Assembly (NCBI GenBank): GCA_943845485.1
Contig: CALTNV010000101.1
Coordinates: forward strand, 1 to 6,614
Reading direction: 5' to 3'
Source of the DNA: an uncultured Flavobacteriales bacterium
Lineage (GTDB): Bacteria > Bacteroidota > Bacteroidia > Flavobacteriales > CALTNV01
Length of the DNA stretch: 6,614 nt
The translations under genes and the position numbers were made by a program. The first letter of the stretch is position 1. Every line of letters begins with the position of its first letter. The notes under the pieces are model-generated. The model worked only from the letters and a program-made list of their open reading frames with translations. It made no database searches and was not told the DNA's origin. Of this stretch, positions 5,739-6,614 are shown in pieces.

Positions 5739-6614
5739 ATGAAAAAAGGAAAATCTAAATTTACACCATTACTATTCTCTATAATAGATATAGTTCTCCT
5801 AACTATTTCTTTTTTCATAGCAAATCAAGTAGTTTTTGATGGCAATTCTCCAAATATTATTTTTTATAGTAGTAGCATGCTCGTAGCTTGTTTTATTTGG
5901 GTTTTAGTAAGTCTAAAATTTAATTTATTTGAGATACCAAGAATTATTTTTACATATAAGGTGCTATCCGAAAATATATATGCAGTTTTTAATTTCAGTT
6001 TATTAATTGGTGGGATCCTCTTTTTTAGCTCCAGCACGATGCTTTCACCGCTATTTCTAGGCTATGTGCTGTTTTTTTTCATTGTGGGGCTATTATTTTG
6101 GCGATTTCTTGCGATGTACATCATAAAAACATATAGAAAACAAGGGAATAATTATAGGAACATACTATTGGTGGGGTTAAATAGGAATATAGAAAAGCTT
6201 ATTGATGAAATTTATTTGAAACCCAAATATGGTTATAAGATTAAAGGATTATTTACAGATGCCAATGTTAAAAATTACCTTAAGGAGCATTATAAAGGTG
6301 GGTTATCTGAAATTACAGCTTTTTTGGATAAGAATCCTGTGGATGAAATTATCATATCACTGCCACATCATGCAGGTAAATTAATCAATGATTTATTTCG
6401 GTATGCAGATAATAACATGATCAGAGTGCATGTAATCCCTGAGTTTTCAGAGTATTTGTCACAAACATTTAGCATTGACTATGTGCAGAACATTCCGATT
6501 TTGAAATTAAGAAGCGAGCCTCTAAATAGTATTACGAATCGGACTTTGAAAAGATGTTTTGACGTCCTTTTCTCACTCTTAACAATATTATTCATATTTA
6601 CTTGGTTATTTCCA
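5739..6614 (+). CDS. Undecaprenyl-phosphate sugar phosphotransferase, WcaJ-like (3' end beyond window)
   Basis: The reading frame is open for 292 codons to the window end. It belongs to the polyisoprenyl-phosphate hexose-1-phosphate transferase group (WcaJ/EpsL type), which starts a repeat unit by moving a sugar-1-phosphate from a UDP-sugar to undecaprenyl phosphate in the inner membrane. The N-terminal part has about four hydrophobic segments (near 10-30, 40-58, 83-98 and 105-128). A Rossmann-like CoA_binding_3 domain follows from NILLVG (141-146) through GYKIKGLF, VDEIIISLP (201-209) and VHVIPEF (230-236). The family-typical linker NIPILKLRSEPL (251-262) leads to LKRCFDVLFSLL (270-281), the first helix of the bacterial sugar transferase domain. 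The catalytic part lies outside, so activity and sugar (glucose, galactose or an amino sugar) cannot be judged. It carries its own AGGA site and candidate promoter after a 208-bp gap. Confidence 0.9.
   Translation, partial: MKKGKSKFTPLLFSIIDIVLLTISFFIANQVVFDGNSPNIIFYSSSMLVACFIWVLVSLKFNLFEIPRIIFTYKVLSENIYAVFNFSLLIGGILFFSSSTMLSPLFLGYVLFFFIVGLLFWRFLAMYIIKTYRKQGNNYRNILLVGLNRNIEKLIDEIYLKPKYGYKIKGLFTDANVKNYLKEHYKGGLSEITAFLDKNPVDEIIISLPHHAGKLINDLFRYADNNMIRVHVIPEFSEYLSQTFSIDYVQNIPILKLRSEPLNSITNRTLKRCFDVLFSLLTILFIFTWLFP

Overview
The window is a very AT-rich stretch in which every gene lies on the + strand. It is a surface-polysaccharide (capsule, O-antigen or exopolysaccharide) biosynthesis locus. 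Low GC, tightly packed and overlapping genes, the near absence of Shine-Dalgarno sequences, and a TAnnTTTG-type -7 element before the last gene all point to Bacteroidota, most likely a Flavobacteriia member. This assignment is an inference from style; no marker gene is present.

Layout. At the left edge lies the 3' tail of a membrane protein (3-89), plausibly the Wzx flippase. It overlaps a polytopic O-antigen polymerase/ligase-type protein (77-1291), which in turn overlaps a GT-B glycosyltransferase carrying the three motifs of bacterial sialyltransferases (1272-2339). A 193-bp stretch (2340-2532) follows without a confident gene, but it holds a short ORF translationally coupled to the next gene and a possible frameshifted tail of the preceding one. 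Then come a GT4 glycosyltransferase of the MtfB/WbaZ type (2533-3639), a 2-oxoglutarate/Fe(II) oxygenase (3641-4417), and a DUF1972-type GT4 glycosyltransferase starting at TTG (4424-5530). After a 208-bp intergenic region with a candidate promoter, an undecaprenyl-phosphate sugar phosphotransferase (5739 to the window end, catalytic domain cut off) begins.

How the genes fit together. The set matches a Wzx/Wzy-dependent pathway. The WcaJ-type enzyme would load the first sugar phosphate on undecaprenyl phosphate, and the three glycosyltransferases would extend the repeat unit. The flippase would export the unit and the polymerase would join units. The sialyltransferase-like protein suggests an acidic sugar such as a nonulosonate, although no neuA/neuB-type genes are visible here. 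The oxygenase is the least standard member and is a candidate tailoring enzyme of the glycan or its lipid carrier.

I found no tRNA, rRNA, CRISPR array, insertion sequence or convincing intrinsic terminator. I see no clearly new system; the points most worth following are the sialyltransferase-like protein, the embedded oxygenase and the eroded 2340-2532 interval.
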